Assembly (NCBI GenBank): GCA_016932895.1
Contig: JAFGCA010000381.1
Span: forward strand, 1-15,660
DNA from: Sedimentisphaerales bacterium
GTDB lineage: Bacteria > Planctomycetota > Phycisphaerae > Sedimentisphaerales > SG8-4
Length of the DNA: 15,660 bases
Reading direction: 5' to 3'
Shown: positions 7,257-14,391 of the stretch, piece after piece
Position numbering within the stretch: position 1 is the stretch's first letter
Layout of the letters: each line of letters opens with the position of its first letter
Position numbers and translations under genes: made by a program
The notes under the pieces: generated by a model
Seen by the model: only the letters and a program-made list of their open reading frames with translations
What the model was told of the DNA's origin: nothing
Databases searched by the model: none

Positions 7257-8540
7257 ATGACAACAGCGAACACTTCCCAACAAAAAGGTAAGCAAAGACG
7301 GAGTTCGTGGCCGGGCAAGCTGTTAGGTGCGGCCGTTCGGCTCTCTCTGGTCGTTCTCATCATCGCCGGGGCGGTTGCGGCTTTCGGCTATCAGATGCGT
7401 ACCAGCCCCCGCGCCAAACGCAAGAAACCGCCGCGTCAAGCCAAGCTCGTAGAGGTGATCCCCGTTCAGAAGGATGATTGCGTTGCCGTTATCCGGCAGA
7501 ACGGAACGGTTATTCCCGCGCAGCAGGTTACCCTGCAGCCTCAGGTGGCCGGGCAGATCGTGGAGATTTCCCCCGATGTGGTGCCCGGCTGCATGGTCGA
7601 GGCCGGACAGAAGCTCGTGGCCATCGACCGGCGCGACTATGACACTGCCGTTGAACAGGCCCAGAGCACCGTTGCCATGAGGGAGAAGGATCTGAAGCTC
7701 GAGCGAGGCAACCAGGCGGTTGCCCGACAGGAATACGAGCTGCTGGGCGAGGTCATCGCGGACGAGGACCGGGAACTGGTTTTACGGGAGCCGCAACTGG
7801 CTTCGGCCCAGGCGGCGCTGAAGTCGGCCCAGGCTGCCCTGAAGAAGTCGCAGCTCAATCTGGCTCGGTGCGAGATTTCCGCGCCGTTCAACGCGATTGT
7901 GCAGCGCAAGCATGTCGACCTCGGGGCGACCGTGGCGACCAATTCCCAGTTGGTGACGTTGATCGGGACCGATGAGGCCTGGATCGAAGTCCTGGTCCCG
8001 ACCGATGAGCTGCAATGGTTATACATTCCTCAGAGCAACGGCGATCGTGGCTCCAGCGTGACGATCCGCAGCAGTGTGTGGGGCCCAAAGCAGTCCCGGA
8101 TCGGCCAGGTCGTTCGGCTCTACGGCGAACTGGAACCCCAGGGCCGAATGGCGCAACTACTCGTTACGGTGGACGATCCGTTCTGTCTCAAGCCCGAGAA
8201 TCGCGACCAACCGCAGCTCCTGATTGGGTCGTACGTTCGTACCGAGATCCAGGGTCGAACGCTGACGTCCGTTTTTCCCATCGACTGGTCGCATCGTCGC
8301 GACAACGACACCGTCTGGATCATGAACGGACAGGGGGAACTGGAGATTCGAAGCGTCGAAATCGTCTTCCGCGGGGCGCAACGCGTCTACGTCGGCGGCG
8401 GGCTCAGTGAGAACGAACAACTGGTGGTGACGGACATCGCTGCGCCGGTGGCCGGCATGCCTCTGAGAGTGGCTCAAGCCGACGAGGGACAGGCCGTCGA
8501 GGGACCGGTACAGGTCGCTGAGAGAGGGGGGCAACACTGA
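7257..8540 (+). CDS. RND efflux periplasmic adaptor (HlyD/AcrA family)
   Basis: The protein has 427 residues. ATG 7257 follows an AGGTG site at 5 nt spacing. A single membrane helix lies at about 25-45, so it is anchored by a transmembrane segment and not by a lipid. Half-lipoyl segments are at about 88-125 (VTLQPQVAGQIVEI, then VEAGQKLVAID) and 205-235 (ISAPFNAIVQ, VDLGATV). Between them (128-205) runs an alpha-helical hairpin rich in Ala, Gln and charged residues. Beta-barrel and membrane-proximal domains follow (WIEVLVPTDEL, then LIGSYVRTEI, FPIDW, VWIM). The adaptor links the inner-membrane pump to the outer-membrane channel. It shares one base with the pump gene downstream, which indicates coupled translation. 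The C-terminal 25 residues are low-complexity and probably disordered. Confidence 0.93.
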   Translation: MTTANTSQQKGKQRRSSWPGKLLGAAVRLSLVVLIIAGAVAAFGYQMRTSPRAKRKKPPRQAKLVEVIPVQKDDCVAVIRQNGTVIPAQQVTLQPQVAGQIVEISPDVVPGCMVEAGQKLVAIDRRDYDTAVEQAQSTVAMREKDLKLERGNQAVARQEYELLGEVIADEDRELVLREPQLASAQAALKSAQAALKKSQLNLARCEISAPFNAIVQRKHVDLGATVATNSQLVTLIGTDEAWIEVLVPTDELQWLYIPQSNGDRGSSVTIRSSVWGPKQSRIGQVVRLYGELEPQGRMAQLLVTVDDPFCLKPENRDQPQLLIGSYVRTEIQGRTLTSVFPIDWSHRRDNDTVWIMNGQGELEIRSVEIVFRGAQRVYVGGGLSENEQLVVTDIAAPVAGMPLRVAQADEGQAVEGPVQVAERGGQH

Positions 8541-11500
8541 TGGCCCGTGACAAACACAACCGCGACGACGCGCAAAAGGGCGGTGTCATCGGCTGGATGA
8601 CCCGCAATCGCATCACGCCCAACCTGATAATGATGGTTTGCCTGGTGGGCGGACTCATCGTGGCGATGCAGATCAAGCAGGAGGTGTTCCCCGAGTTCGA
8701 TCTGGGCATGGTCTCGATCCAGGTCGTCTATCCCGGTTCCAGTCCCGAAGAAGTGGAGCAGGGTATCGTCCTGGCTATCGAAGAGGGTATCCGCGGCCTG
8801 GATGGGATCAAGGAGATCTCCGCGACCGCCGCCGAAGGCGTGGGCACGGTCTTGGCCGAACTGGAGGAAAGCGTCGATAATCAGCGGGTCTACCAGGATA
8901 TCAAGCAAGAGGTGGATCGGATCGTGACCTTCCCCCAGGATGCCGAGAGGCCGGAAGTGAGCCTGCAGATCATTCGGCGCCAGGTGTTGGAACTCCAGCT
9001 CTACGGGGATACCAGCGAGTGGATACTGCGCGAACTGGCCGAGCAGGTCCGCGATCAGTTGTTGCAGTACCCCGAAATCACACAGGTCGACCTGCGCGGC
9101 GCGCGGAACTACGAGGTGGCCATTGAGATCGACCAGGACACGCTGCGCCGGTACAACCTGACTCTCGATGACGTGGCTCAGCGTGTCCGCCAGACCTCGG
9201 TTGAGATTCCCGGCGGGACCGTGGAGACGCAAGCGGGCGACATCCTGCTGCGTGTGAGCGAACGTCGCGACTGGGCCAAGGAGTTCGCGAGTATCCCCCT
9301 GATTACGACGGCCGGCGGGGCCGTGCTGATGCTTGACGACGTGGCGCAGATCAGGGATACGTTCGAGGAGCGGGATCGGTACGCCACCTACAACGGCATG
9401 CCGGCCATCAGTCTGGCGGTCTACCGCGTCGGCAAGCAGACTCCCATTGGGGTCTCGGACGCGACTCGGGCGGCGATGTCTGAGATTGAGAAGGGCCTGC
9501 CGCCTGGAATCGACTGGACCATCAATAGCGATCGGTCCGAGATCTACCGCCAACGTCTGGAGCTGCTGCTCAAGAACGCTTTCATCGGGTTGTCTCTGGT
9601 CCTGGTCGTTTTGGGATTATTCCTGGAGTTTCGGCTGGCGTTCTGGGTCACGATGGGAATTCCCATTTCCTTTTTGGGCTGTTTTCTGTTCCTGCCCCTC
9701 TTTGACGTCACGATCAATATGATTTCCATGTTCGCCTTCATCATTGCCCTGGGAATCGTGGTCGATGACGCTATTGTCGTCGGTGAGAACATCTATGAGT
9801 ATCGGCGGCGCGGAATGACGCTGATGGAGGCGGCGATCGCCGGTGCGCGGGACGTGCTGCTGCCGGTAACGTTTAGCATTCTGACCAACATCGTGGCGTT
9901 CCTGCCTCTGTGCTTCGTCCCGGGCGTGATGGGTAAGATTTGGGGAGTCATCCCGATTGTGGTCATCACCGTCTTTTCAATTTCATGGATCGAGGCCCTT
10001 CTGATTCTCCCCTGTCACCTGGCCCACGGTCGAGGCGAGAGGTCCGGGCCCACCGGTCCGCTGGGAGCGCTGCAGCGCCTTGTCAGCACGGTCCTGGCGT
10101 GGGTGATCGGCCGCGTGTATGCGCCGTTTCTCGATCTATGCATTCGTTTTCGACGGATTACGATTGCTCTGGGCGTGGCGGTGCTGATCGTCATCGGTGG
10201 CTACGTGCGGAGTGGTCGCATCGGCATTATCATGATGCCCCGCGTCGAATCGGACGTATCCGTGGTGACGGCCACCCTGCCCTACGGTTCGCCGGTTTCG
10301 AGCGCAGAGGAGGTTCGCGACAAACTGGTTACAGCAGCCCAACAGGTCACTGCGGCCAACGGCGGCGAGAAACTGTCTGAAGGGATCTTCGCCCTGATTG
10401 ATGAGAATGTCGTTGAGGTCACTGTCTACCTGACGGGCGCCGATATTCGCCCGATCACGACCACAGAGTTGACCGGGTTGTGGCGGCAGCGGGCAGGTTC
10501 TCTCCCCGGTTTGGAAAGCCTGCGATTCGAGTCGGATCGTGGGGGACCCGGTCGCGGTGCGGCCTTGACCGTGGAACTGAGCCATCGTGACATCGATGTG
10601 CTGGATCGGGCCAGCGCCGCCCTGGCGGAGCGACTCGCCGACTTCCCTAACGTCAAGGACATCGATGACGGCTATACACCGGGCAAGCGGCAACTGGATT
10701 ACAGCCTGACCGAAGAGGGCCACAGTCTGGGATTGACCCAGCAAGTGCTGGCCCGGCACCTTCGCAACGCGTTCTACGGAGCCGAAGCGGTTCGTCAACA
10801 GCGCGGTCGCAACGAGGTCAAAACCAAGGTTCGTCTGCCGCGCGAGCAACGCGTTCGCCAGTACGACCTGGAACAACTGTTGATTCGGACGGCGCCGGGC
10901 ACGGACGTGCCGCTGGCACAGATCGCCGAAGTCAACGTCGGACGATCGTATACCGTAATCAACCGACGCAACGCGCGTCGGACCGTGACCGTCACAGCCA
11001 ATGTCGAGCCCATCTCGCAGACGAGCCAAATGGAAGCCATTCTCAAGAGCGAGTTGCTTCCGCAACTGGCCCAGGATTTCCCCGGACTGTCGTACGGCTG
11101 GGAGGGGCGCCAGCAGGACATGAAGGAAAGCACTTCGAGTTTGTTCACCGGTTTGCTGCTGGCGCTTTTTGCCATCTACGCCCTGTTGGCCATCCCATTC
11201 GCGAGTTACTACCAGCCCTTGATCGTCATGGTTGCCATCCCGTTTGGCATCGTCGGTGCGGTCCTGGGCCACATTATCATGGGTTATTCGGTGAGCCTGA
11301 TGAGCATGATGGGCATCGTGGCTCTCTCCGGCGTGGTGGTGAACGATTCTCTTGTGCTGATCGATTACGCCAACCGTCTGGCTCGGCGCGAGGGCGTCCC
11401 GGCGTTTGAGGCGATTCACCAGGCCGGCGTGCGGCGTTTTCAGCCGATTATGCTGACGACGCTGACGACGTTTGGCGGGTTGTCCCCCATGATTTTTGAG

Positions 11501-11701
11501 ACGTCGCGCCAGGCGCGCTTTATGATTCCCATGGCGATCTCTCTCGGTTTCGGCATCCTCTTCGCCACCGCGATCACCCTGGTTCTGGTACCGTGCCTCT
11601 ACATGATCGCCCACGATGTAGGACAGGTTGCCCGTCGTATCGGGGGCCTTTTCTCCGTCGGCGACGAACTGCCGGAGGAGCTGGCTCCGGAACCGGTCTG
11701 A
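8540..11701 (+). CDS. RND-superfamily efflux permease
   Basis: The protein has 1053 residues, the normal size for an RND pump of the HAE-1 type with 12 membrane helices and two large periplasmic loops. The start overlaps the adaptor stop (TGATG) and is preceded by GAGAGGGGGG. Helix 1 is at about 24-43; the porter domain begins with VFPEFDLGMVSIQVVYPGSSPEEVE. The proton-relay pair of helix 4 is present as D409-D410 in GIVVDDAIVVGENI. In helix 10, where AcrB has a lysine (K940), this protein reads GVVVNDSLVLIDYA with N935-D936. RND pumps take substrates from the periplasm or outer leaflet and drive them through the adaptor and outer-membrane channel using the proton gradient. The substrate is not predictable; metal-type (CusA) pumps are less likely because no methionine relay is evident. 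Confidence 0.94.
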   Translation: MARDKHNRDDAQKGGVIGWMTRNRITPNLIMMVCLVGGLIVAMQIKQEVFPEFDLGMVSIQVVYPGSSPEEVEQGIVLAIEEGIRGLDGIKEISATAAEGVGTVLAELEESVDNQRVYQDIKQEVDRIVTFPQDAERPEVSLQIIRRQVLELQLYGDTSEWILRELAEQVRDQLLQYPEITQVDLRGARNYEVAIEIDQDTLRRYNLTLDDVAQRVRQTSVEIPGGTVETQAGDILLRVSERRDWAKEFASIPLITTAGGAVLMLDDVAQIRDTFEERDRYATYNGMPAISLAVYRVGKQTPIGVSDATRAAMSEIEKGLPPGIDWTINSDRSEIYRQRLELLLKNAFIGLSLVLVVLGLFLEFRLAFWVTMGIPISFLGCFLFLPLFDVTINMISMFAFIIALGIVVDDAIVVGENIYEYRRRGMTLMEAAIAGARDVLLPVTFSILTNIVAFLPLCFVPGVMGKIWGVIPIVVITVFSISWIEALLILPCHLAHGRGERSGPTGPLGALQRLVSTVLAWVIGRVYAPFLDLCIRFRRITIALGVAVLIVIGGYVRSGRIGIIMMPRVESDVSVVTATLPYGSPVSSAEEVRDKLVTAAQQVTAANGGEKLSEGIFALIDENVVEVTVYLTGADIRPITTTELTGLWRQRAGSLPGLESLRFESDRGGPGRGAALTVELSHRDIDVLDRASAALAERLADFPNVKDIDDGYTPGKRQLDYSLTEEGHSLGLTQQVLARHLRNAFYGAEAVRQQRGRNEVKTKVRLPREQRVRQYDLEQLLIRTAPGTDVPLAQIAEVNVGRSYTVINRRNARRTVTVTANVEPISQTSQMEAILKSELLPQLAQDFPGLSYGWEGRQQDMKESTSSLFTGLLLALFAIYALLAIPFASYYQPLIVMVAIPFGIVGAVLGHIIMGYSVSLMSMMGIVALSGVVVNDSLVLIDYANRLARREGVPAFEAIHQAGVRRFQPIMLTTLTTFGGLSPMIFETSRQARFMIPMAISLGFGILFATAITLVLVPCLYMIAHDVGQVARRIGGLFSVGDELPEELAPEPV

Positions 11702-11757
11702 TTCCAGGGTTTCGCCTCTGAATCCGCGGTATGCTGAGCGTTTGTGCAGCCTGTAGG

Positions 11758-11823
11758 GTGGGTCCTTGACCCACGTGTTTCTGCACGCGGGTCTTTCCGC
11801 GTGGGTTGAGAGTTCACCCCACG
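11758..11823 (+). repeat. Overlapping GTGGG/CCCAC hairpins in the spacer after the efflux operon
   Basis: A tight hairpin GTGGGTC-CTT-GACCCAC occupies 11758-11774. ACCCACG (11769-11775) can instead pair with CGTGGGT (11800-11806), and CGTGGG (11800-11805) can pair with CCCACG (11818-11823). The structures exclude one another in part. No T-run follows, so a standard Rho-independent terminator is not shown; it may be a REP-like intergenic repeat, a weak terminator or a leader structure for the next gene. Confidence 0.5.
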
Positions 11824-11913
11824 AGTTCGCGGGTTGAATTGCCGGCGCACGCGAGCTATATTGGCGGGCACGTGCAAGGCAACCGAAACCGAGAGAACAT
11901 GAGGAGACGTATC

Positions 11914-12777
11914 ATGCGGCGACGAGAATTTCTGACGGCATCCTGTGCGGGTCTGGTTTCGCTGGGCGGGGCGGCCTCCGCAGTCAACGGCCAGAGGCAG
12001 ACCACTACCAAGCGTCCGGACGAATCGGAGGCGGCATATCGTACCCGCCTGGCTCGCATGCGGGCGGCCCAGGCGGCGCGAGCGGAAGCACGAGATTACT
12101 ACGAGTTGCGGCGGTATGAGATCGAGACCGAGGCGCAGAAGGCCGGCTTCGATGCGTTCGCCCGGGATGCGGCGGTCCCGGCGCTGAACCGAAACGGAAT
12201 CGAGCCGGTGGGTGTGTTCTACCCCTGGGAGGGTCTCAGCCCGATCTACGTCTTGCTACGCCACAAGTCGTTGACCTCGGTCGCGCAACTGACGCAGAAG
12301 CTGTCGGAGGATGAGGAGTTCTTGCGCAAGGGGGCGGACTTTCTCGATGCGCCTGCGGACAAACCGGCCTACAAGCGCATGGAGGTCCAGCTCATGGTCG
12401 CCTTCGAGGGCATGAAGAAGCTGGAGACACCGATCCAGAGTCCGGGCCGGGTCCTGCAACTGCGCACGTACGAGAGCCCCAGCGTCAAGACGGGTCAGAA
12501 GAAGATCGAGATGTTCAATACCGCCGAGATCGACATCTTTCGCAAGACTGGGCTGCATCCCGTCTTCTTTGGTGAGACGCTGGCCGGAGGCAAGATGCCG
12601 AATCTGACGTACATGCTCGTCTTCAACGACATGAACGAGCGGAAGGCGAACTGGAAACGGTTCGGTTCCGACCCCGAGTGGCGGGCGCTGCGGGCCATCC
12701 CGGAATACGCCGACAAGAGGATTCTCTGCGGGATCACCAACCTGTATCTCAAGCCCGCCGGCTACTCGCAGATTTAG
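11914..12777 (+). CDS. Tat-exported NIPSNAP-family protein, two domains
   Basis: The protein has 287 residues. ATG 11914 is chosen because GAGGAG precedes it by 7 nt and a twin-arginine signal begins there (MRRREFLTASCAGLVSLGG, cleavage near AVNG). A short charged linker (to about 60) precedes two NIPSNAP-like ferredoxin-fold domains, at about 61-165 (YYELRRYEIET, then VGVFYPWEG, YVLLRHKS) and 180-285 (VLQLRTYESPS, FNTAEIDIFRKTGLHPVFFGE, LTYMLVFND). NIPSNAP domains fold as dimeric alpha/beta barrels. Their bacterial roles are mostly unknown, and no catalytic residue is assigned. The Tat signal implies export after folding. It has about 210 nt of spacer before it and 174 nt after it, so it seems to be its own transcription unit. 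The function is open. Confidence 0.88.
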   Translation: MRRREFLTASCAGLVSLGGAASAVNGQRQTTTKRPDESEAAYRTRLARMRAAQAARAEARDYYELRRYEIETEAQKAGFDAFARDAAVPALNRNGIEPVGVFYPWEGLSPIYVLLRHKSLTSVAQLTQKLSEDEEFLRKGADFLDAPADKPAYKRMEVQLMVAFEGMKKLETPIQSPGRVLQLRTYESPSVKTGQKKIEMFNTAEIDIFRKTGLHPVFFGETLAGGKMPNLTYMLVFNDMNERKANWKRFGSDPEWRALRAIPEYADKRILCGITNLYLKPAGYSQI

Positions 12778-12786
12778 GTTGGCAGC

Positions 12787-12803
12787 CCGCTCTCCGATAG
12801 CGG
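12787..12803 (+). terminator. Weak hairpin after the NIPSNAP gene
   Basis: CCGCT (12787-12791) can pair with AGCGG (12799-12803) across a 7-nt loop, 10 nt after the stop codon. The stem is short and no T-run follows, so it is at best a weak or Rho-assisted terminator. Confidence 0.2.
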
Positions 12804-12881
12804 CGCAGAGTCCGGTCGCCTTGGTGCGGTGGCTCGATGCAAGGTGTGTTTTCTTGCTGAAAATGCAGGAAAAGAGGCGCC

Positions 12882-12927
12882 GTGTTCCTGAAAAACACTT
12901 GCGTGCGACTACTGACCTTGCTATCTT
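12882..12927 (+). promoter_or_regulatory. Candidate promoter and operator of the gntR gene
   Basis: TTGCGT (12899-12904) and TATCTT (12922-12927) are 17 bp apart and would start transcription about 20 nt before the regulator's ATG. Just upstream is an inverted repeat GTGTT-N7-AACAC (12882-12898), placed where a GntR-type regulator could bind to control its own gene. A second inverted repeat, TTTTC-N5-GAAAA, lies at 12849-12863. The -35 box is a poor match (three of six bases). Confidence 0.35.
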
Positions 12928-12951
12928 AGTGCGTTAAGTTGTGGTGTGGTT

Positions 12952-13698
12952 ATGGACGCAGACAGCAAGGTCGTTCCGAAATACTATCGGATCAGTCGGC
13001 AAATTATCGAGCGGATCCGCAGCGGCGAGCTGCGGCCCGGGATGAGAGTGCCTTCCGAGAACGAGCTGATCCGCCGGCACGGCATCAGTAACACGACGGC
13101 CCGCAAAGCCCTCTATGAGATCGAGGCCGAGGGCTGGTGCACTCGCGTCAAGGGCAAGGGGACGTTCGTACGCGAGCGAAGCGTGCAGCGATCGGCCACC
13201 CGCATCCTTGCTTTTACGCGCAACATGCGGGAGGCCGGCTATACTCCGTCGACCCGCGTGCTCGACGCCCGCCGCGTGGAGAAAGGCTACTCGGCCATCA
13301 TTAACGGGCGTCGCTACGCCATGACGGGCCCGGTGTACAAAATCCATCGGCTGCGTTTCGCCGATGAGACCCCCATGATGATCGAGGTACGGTATATCTC
13401 TCTGGAGTTCTGCCCCGGCATTGAGAGCAAGGACTTCACCGGCTCGCTCTACGAAATCTACGAAAAGGATTACGGCCTGCATCTGGTCGAGATCCAGCAG
13501 ATGCTCAGCACCATCATGCTGGATGCCACGACGCAGCGGTTCTTCGATCTGAGCGAGTCGGTGCCCGCCCTCCGAGTCGAAGGGGTGACCTTCTGTGGAA
13601 AGGAGATGATCCTGGAGATGGAGGATTCCATTTACCGCGGAGACAAATACCGCTTCTCCGTGTCCGCCCGGCCCGGGACGAACAACCACGCATGGTGA
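12952..13698 (+). CDS. GntR/HutC-family regulator with UTRA ligand-binding domain
   Basis: The protein has 248 residues from ATG 12952; a GTG two codons earlier is an alternative, and neither has a clear ribosome site. Residues 8-73 are a GntR winged helix (YRISRQIIERIRSGELRPG, VPSENELIRRHGISNTTARK, wing TRVKGKGTFV). Residues 85-240 fit a UTRA domain (FTRNMREAGYTPSTRVLDAR, then VYKIHRLRFADETPMMIEVRY, LYEIYEKDYGL, LRVEGVTF). UTRA domains of this family usually bind sugars, phosphosugars or related small molecules and release the protein from DNA. It lies 45 nt upstream of the aldolase-kinase pair and most likely controls that cassette. The inducer would then be the substrate or intermediate of the pathway; this is inference from position. 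Confidence 0.92.
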   Translation: MDADSKVVPKYYRISRQIIERIRSGELRPGMRVPSENELIRRHGISNTTARKALYEIEAEGWCTRVKGKGTFVRERSVQRSATRILAFTRNMREAGYTPSTRVLDARRVEKGYSAIINGRRYAMTGPVYKIHRLRFADETPMMIEVRYISLEFCPGIESKDFTGSLYEIYEKDYGLHLVEIQQMLSTIMLDATTQRFFDLSESVPALRVEGVTFCGKEMILEMEDSIYRGDKYRFSVSARPGTNNHAW

Positions 13699-13725
13699 CA
13701 TGCTGCAGTGGAAACAAACTGAATG

Positions 13726-13737
13726 TCTCCGCGGAGA
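13726..13737. promoter_or_regulatory. Perfect 12-bp palindrome over the aldolase ribosome site
   Basis: TCTCCGCGGAGA is a perfect palindrome in the gap between the regulator and the aldolase gene. Its right half contains the GGAG (13733-13736) that serves as the ribosome site of the ATG at 13744. It may be an operator half-site for a dimeric regulator, or in RNA a short TCTC/GAGA stem covering the GGAG. A chance palindrome cannot be excluded. Confidence 0.35.
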
Positions 13738-13743
13738 AAGCAC

Positions 13744-14391
13744 ATGAGGATGTTCTTGGATACGGGTGACGTCGAAGCGGTCAGGAGAGCGGCCGATACG
13801 GGGCTCCTGGACGGCGTGACCACGAATCCCAGCCATATCGCCCGAACGGACAGGCACTTCAAGGACGTGGTGAAGGAGATATGCGGGATCGTCGCCGGTC
13901 CGGTGAGTGCGGAAGCCCTCTCGGAAACCGCCGAGGGTATGATCGAAGAAGCCCGGGATCTCGCCGGCATCGCCCCGAATGTCGTCGTCAAGATCCCGAT
14001 GACGGTGGAGGGACTCAAGGCCACACCCATCCTCGAAGGCGAGAAGAACATCAGAACGAACGTCACGATGATCTTCTCGGCCACGCAGGCCTTCCTCGCG
14101 ATGAAGGCCGGGGCCGGTTTCATCAGTATCGTCCTGAGCCGCCTCGACGCGGTGGCGAACGAAAGCCACGTCCTGGTGGAAGACGCCGTTACCATCAAGA
14201 ATAACTACCGATTCGGTTCCGACATCATCGCCGGCAGTGTGAAAACCCAGAACCACCTGCTTGCCTGTCTGCGAGCGGGTGTTGATGTTGCGACCGTCAA
14301 TCCGGATCTGTTCTTTCAGATGTTCAAGCACCCGTTGACCGATGCGGGTCTGGCGCAGTTTGTCAACGACTGGAAACGAGTACCGAAATAG
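13744..14391 (+). CDS. Transaldolase / fructose-6-phosphate aldolase family enzyme (FSA-size)
   Basis: The protein has 215 residues, the size of small FSA/TalC-type class I aldolases. ATG 13744 has GGAG 7 nt before it and starts MRMFLDT as in the family; an ATG at 13723 has no ribosome site. Conserved points are D6, the GVTTNPS loop (T26, N28), the Schiff-base lysine K83 in VVVKIPMTVEGL, R133, and the AGSVKT motif. Two positions differ from Escherichia coli FSA: the glutamine of FSA (Q59) is E57, as in transaldolases, and the Tyr (FSA Y131) or Phe (TalB F178) is V130 in SIVLSRLD. NVTMIFS is transaldolase-like. The enzyme should cleave or transfer a dihydroxyacetone unit from a ketose phosphate, but whether it acts as aldolase or transaldolase, and on which sugar, is open. 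It is followed directly by a sugar kinase gene. Confidence 0.88.
   Translation: MRMFLDTGDVEAVRRAADTGLLDGVTTNPSHIARTDRHFKDVVKEICGIVAGPVSAEALSETAEGMIEEARDLAGIAPNVVVKIPMTVEGLKATPILEGEKNIRTNVTMIFSATQAFLAMKAGAGFISIVLSRLDAVANESHVLVEDAVTIKNNYRFGSDIIAGSVKTQNHLLACLRAGVDVATVNPDLFFQMFKHPLTDAGLAQFVNDWKRVPK

Noticed and set aside
10136..11614. A 492-codon minus-strand open frame opposite the RND permease
   Set aside because: Its composition (His, Gln, Arg and Asp rich) and lack of any motif mark it as a shadow of the permease gene.
12934..14331. A 465-codon minus-strand open frame opposite the GntR and aldolase genes
   Set aside because: It crosses two well-supported genes and their gap, has no recognisable domain and reads as antisense of conserved motifs.
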